DNA of 8,772 nt, from NCBI GenBank assembly GCA_900545075.1, contig UQXT01000083.1, positions 1 to 8,772 of the forward strand, in the 5' to 3' direction. The notes under the pieces were generated by a model. That model did not search any database and had not been told where the DNA came from. It saw only the letters and a program-made list of their open reading frames with translations. A program made the position numbers and the translations under genes. This DNA comes from an uncultured Collinsella sp. GTDB lineage: Bacteria > Actinomycetota > Coriobacteriia > Coriobacteriales > Coriobacteriaceae. Shown here piece after piece: positions 6,691 to 8,772 of this stretch; the stretch's first letter is position 1, and every line of letters starts with the position of its first letter.

Positions 6691-6716
6691 GCCCAAGCGC
6701 GGCGGCGTCGATGCAT

Positions 6717-8360
6717 CTACGCCCTATAGAGCACGTTGTCGGCAAAGAAGTCAGCCGGCGGATCCATGCAGGCGATCTCGCCGTCGAACATCATGGCGAT
6801 GTCGTCGGCAACCTGCTCGGCAAAGTCCAGGTCGTGCGTGGCCATGATAACGGTGCCGCCAGCCTGCGCATGGTCGCGCAGTACGCGGGCGATGATGCGG
6901 CGGCTGGCCATGTCCAGACCCTTGGTGGGCTCATCGAGCAGCAAAAGCTCGGGGCCAATCAGCAGCAACTTTGCCAGCGCGAGCAGCTGGCGCTGTCCGC
7001 CCGAAAGATCGTACGGATGACGCGTCCCGAGGCCATCGAGCCCCAGTCGGGCAGTGAACTCACGCACTGCGGACTCGTCGTATCCGCAGGTCGAAGCCCA
7101 TTCCATCAGCTCGTCGCGCACCGTTTCGGCGACCAGCAGTGCCTTGGGGTTTTGCGGCAGCAGCGCTGCCGATCCCGCCCCGCGCTCCATATGCCCACGC
7201 TGCAGCTTGACCGTCTTGGCCAGCACCGAAAGCATTGTCGACTTGCCGCAGCCGTTACCGCCAACAACCGCATGCACCGCGCCAGCCGAGAACACTGCAT
7301 CGAGTCCGCGCAGCACCCAACCGCCCGCGCGATCGTAGCGAAACCAGCTCCCTGCCAGGGTGGTAGCCGACCCAGCGTGCATTTTTGGGAGTATTCGGCA
7401 TCCACCGGCGCGCGATGGCGCCCCCGAGTCGTCTTGCGGCAGGATTTGCGCCTCAAATTCGGCCGATTTGCCCGATTTCAGTCCCTTTTCTGCACCCGGA
7501 GCGCCTGAGCGCGGGCCCAAAGAGTCCAGCTGGCCACTGACGCTGCTGAAAACTCCGTTTTTTGCACGCCGCGAGGCACCCCACTCTGGCACCTCGCCAG
7601 AAAACAGCTCTTCACGGTGCCCCAAGGAGGCAATGTCAGCCACCTCGCACACGCGTCCGTTTTCAATCCGGTACGCGCACGTCGCGTATTCGAGCATCGG
7701 GCGCGGTTGGTGCGTTGCCACGACAACCGTGCAGCCCAGCTCGCGGTTCACGCGAAACAGCGCATGCAGGAAGTTTTTCTCGGCAACGAGATCGAGTTGG
7801 GACGTGGGCTCGTCGAGCAACAGCACGCGCGGGCGCAGCGCCAGCACGGCCGCCAGCGACAGCAGCTGCTTGCGTCCACCCGAAAGCGTATCGGTATCGC
7901 GATGCAGCCAGTCCTCCAGCCCAAAGAAATAGCTGGTCTCGGCCACGCGACGACGCATCTCGTCACGCGCTAGCCCCAAGTTTTCCAGGCCAAACGCCAT
8001 CTCGTGCCACACGGTCTCGCACACAATCTGGTTCTCGGGATCCTGGAACACATAACCCACGCGTTCCGCGGACGTCCGAACATCCATGTCGGCAACGCTC
8101 TCGCCCAGCACGCGCAGCTCGCCAGCGCATTCGCCCGTCGGCGAAATCTCGGGCTTGAGCAGCGAGAGCAGCGTTGACTTGCCCGACCCAGTACCACCCA
8201 CCAGCAGTGCAAACGCACCTTGGGGAACAGACCAGTCGAGCCTGTCAAGCACCGGCGCCTCAGCCCTGGGGTAGGTAAAGCTCAGGCCCCGCACCTCAAT
8301 CGCAGGCGCATCCGAGCCGCACGCCCCGCCCGTTACCGAGCAGCTATCCAACCGAGTCAT
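6717..8360 (-). CDS. ECF transporter fused double ATPase (EcfA-EcfA)
   Basis: This 547-residue protein contains two complete ABC ATPase domains that power an energy-coupling-factor vitamin/metal importer at the inner face of the membrane. Domain 1 (about 20-245): Walker A GGTGSGKST (55-63), Q-loop VFQDPENQ, signature LSGGRKQ (159-165), Walker B LLLDEPT (180-186), switch His217. Domain 2 (about 335-540): Walker A GGNGCGKST (367-375), LLPQNPK, signature LSGGQRQ (452-458), Walker B LLLLDEPT (472-479), His509. All catalytic elements look intact. The ATG at 8360 overlaps the EcfT stop by one base (TGATG), so the two are translationally coupled. The linker (about 262-332) is long, low in hydrophobic content and almost wholly encoded by a repeat-like segment at 7375-7569. 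Fused ATPases are known in ECF systems; the substrate is unknown. Confidence 0.93.
   Translation of the reverse strand: MTRLDSCSVTGGACGSDAPAIEVRGLSFTYPRAEAPVLDRLDWSVPQGAFALLVGGTGSGKSTLLSLLKPEISPTGECAGELRVLGESVADMDVRTSAERVGYVFQDPENQIVCETVWHEMAFGLENLGLARDEMRRRVAETSYFFGLEDWLHRDTDTLSGGRKQLLSLAAVLALRPRVLLLDEPTSQLDLVAEKNFLHALFRVNRELGCTVVVATHQPRPMLEYATCAYRIENGRVCEVADIASLGHREELFSGEVPEWGASRRAKNGVFSSVSGQLDSLGPRSGAPGAEKGLKSGKSAEFEAQILPQDDSGAPSRAGGCRILPKMHAGSATTLAGSWFRYDRAGGWVLRGLDAVFSAGAVHAVVGGNGCGKSTMLSVLAKTVKLQRGHMERGAGSAALLPQNPKALLVAETVRDELMEWASTCGYDESAVREFTARLGLDGLGTRHPYDLSGGQRQLLALAKLLLIGPELLLLDEPTKGLDMASRRIIARVLRDHAQAGGTVIMATHDLDFAEQVADDIAMMFDGEIACMDPPADFFADNVLYRA
7375..7569. repeat. Repeat-like element with inverted ends inside the ecfA fusion gene
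   Basis: The ends are inverted: GCGTGCA (7375-7381) and TGCACGC (7563-7569) are perfect complements; inward of a six-base homopolymer-rich mismatch block (T-run on one side, and also T-run on the other, so unpaired), GGAGTATTCGGCA (7388-7400) and the complement of 7544-7556, GGAGTTTTCAGCA, agree at 11 of 13 positions. Overall 18 of 26 end bases match. An inner near-palindrome CAAATTCGGCCGATTTG lies close to the middle (7454-7470). The segment is 195 bases, exactly 65 codons, and has no stop in the gene's frame. It has no room for a transposase, so it would be a MITE- or REP-like non-autonomous element. Only a short CG is shared directly at the flanks, so a target duplication is not established. 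Confidence 0.5.
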
Positions 8361-8772
8361 CAGCCAAACCTCTTCTCGTCAATCGCGTGCAACACACAGG
8401 GCAGCACCATCCAAGCCGCGTACACAATATAGCCAGGCCACGGCGCCGGCACCGAAAGCTGAGGGTAAAACGAATACTGCGTCGTCGCGGCCCACGCCAC
8501 CGCAACCGCAGCGGCGCCAAACAGCGCAAGCCCCACAAGCGCGGCAGCGTCGCCGCGCCCCAGCCGATACCGCGCGTACGTCGTGCGACGCGTCGCGGCA
8601 CCCCACCCACGGGAGCGCATGGCGTCCGCGCGCTCCAGCGAATCTTCCATGCCCCAGCCCATCAACACGCTCGATGCCCGCAAACGCGAACGCACGGGGT
8701 CGGCCGGCGCTCGGCCCGGTACATCAATCGCATCCTGTACCGCCAGTACCGTACGACCGCGGCGCAAAAACT
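8360..8772 (-). CDS. ECF transporter transmembrane protein EcfT, C-terminal part
   Basis: The frame is open to the right window edge, so the N-terminal part and true start are outside; about 137 codons are visible. EcfT is the membrane subunit that couples the ATPases to the S component. The visible portion has the coupling-helix signature MGWGMEDSLERADAMRSRGWG, matching the ERAxAMxxRG pattern of EcfT proteins, then basic RRTTYARYRLGRGD and two hydrophobic helices (AAALVGLALFGAAAVAVAW and YIVYAAWMVLPCVLHAI). An internal TTG at 8767 could pass as a start but would leave out the conserved membrane helices and first coupling motif, so it is not the real one. The TGA overlaps the ATG of the fused ATPase gene by one base. 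Confidence 0.85.
   Translation of the reverse strand, partial: FLRRGRTVLAVQDAIDVPGRAPADPVRSRLRASSVLMGWGMEDSLERADAMRSRGWGAATRRTTYARYRLGRGDAAALVGLALFGAAAVAVAWAATTQYSFYPQLSVPAPWPGYIVYAAWMVLPCVLHAIDEKRFG

Noticed and set aside
6691..6716. Terminator between the converging luxR and ecfA genes
   Set aside because: The 26-base gap has no stem followed by a T tract on either strand.
7375..7569. Frameshift or pseudogene in the ATPase fusion gene
   Set aside because: Despite the odd linker the frame is continuous and both ATPase domains keep Walker A, signature, Walker B and switch His residues.
1..8772. CRISPR array, tRNA, rRNA, transposase or integrase gene
   Set aside because: No regularly spaced direct repeats, no tRNA-like cloverleaf or rRNA sequence, and no recognisable recombinase motif were seen on either strand.

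Overview
The window looks like a chromosomal segment of a GC-rich Actinomycetota member of the class Coriobacteriia, most likely Collinsella or a close relative. This rests on GC-rich coding sequence with strong GC third-position bias, frequent TTG/GTG starts behind good Shine-Dalgarno sequences, a Group-II ECF transporter with two fused ATPases, and an MFS/LuxR gene style common in gut Coriobacteriia. The genus is an inference from overall resemblance; no rRNA or other marker gene is present.

Layout. Positions 1-162 (+) hold the last 53 codons of an exodeoxyribonuclease III. Positions 163-310 are a convergent intergenic region with two inverted repeats, one with perfect 17-bp arms. Positions 311-1009 (-) encode an ECF-transporter S component, separated by a clear intrinsic terminator (1063-1084) from a minus-strand gene run at 5707-1134. 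In transcription order this run is an MFS transporter, an amidohydrolase-3 (YtcJ-type) metal hydrolase, a second related MFS transporter and a small unrecognised four-helix membrane protein. The first three are packed within 2-5 bases of each other and look like one operon. Divergent from it, across a 200-base region with several short palindromes, is a LuxR-type regulator with a GAF-like N-terminal part (5908-6690, +), the natural candidate controller. Positions 6717-8772 (-) hold a fused double ATPase (EcfA-EcfA) and the C-terminal part of an EcfT transmembrane protein, joined by a TGATG stop/start overlap.

How they may work together. The MFS-hydrolase-MFS set probably imports and hydrolyses a small amide- or ester-type substrate and perhaps exports a product, under LuxR control. 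The substrate cannot be read from sequence. The EcfT/EcfA module could energise the S component at 311-1009, which stands apart from it, or an S component beyond the right edge.

The most unusual observation is a roughly 195-base segment (7375-7569) inside the ATPase fusion gene. It has inverted-repeat ends, looks like a small non-autonomous repeat element, is a whole number of codons long, has no stop in the reading frame, and encodes nearly all of the linker between the two ATPase domains.
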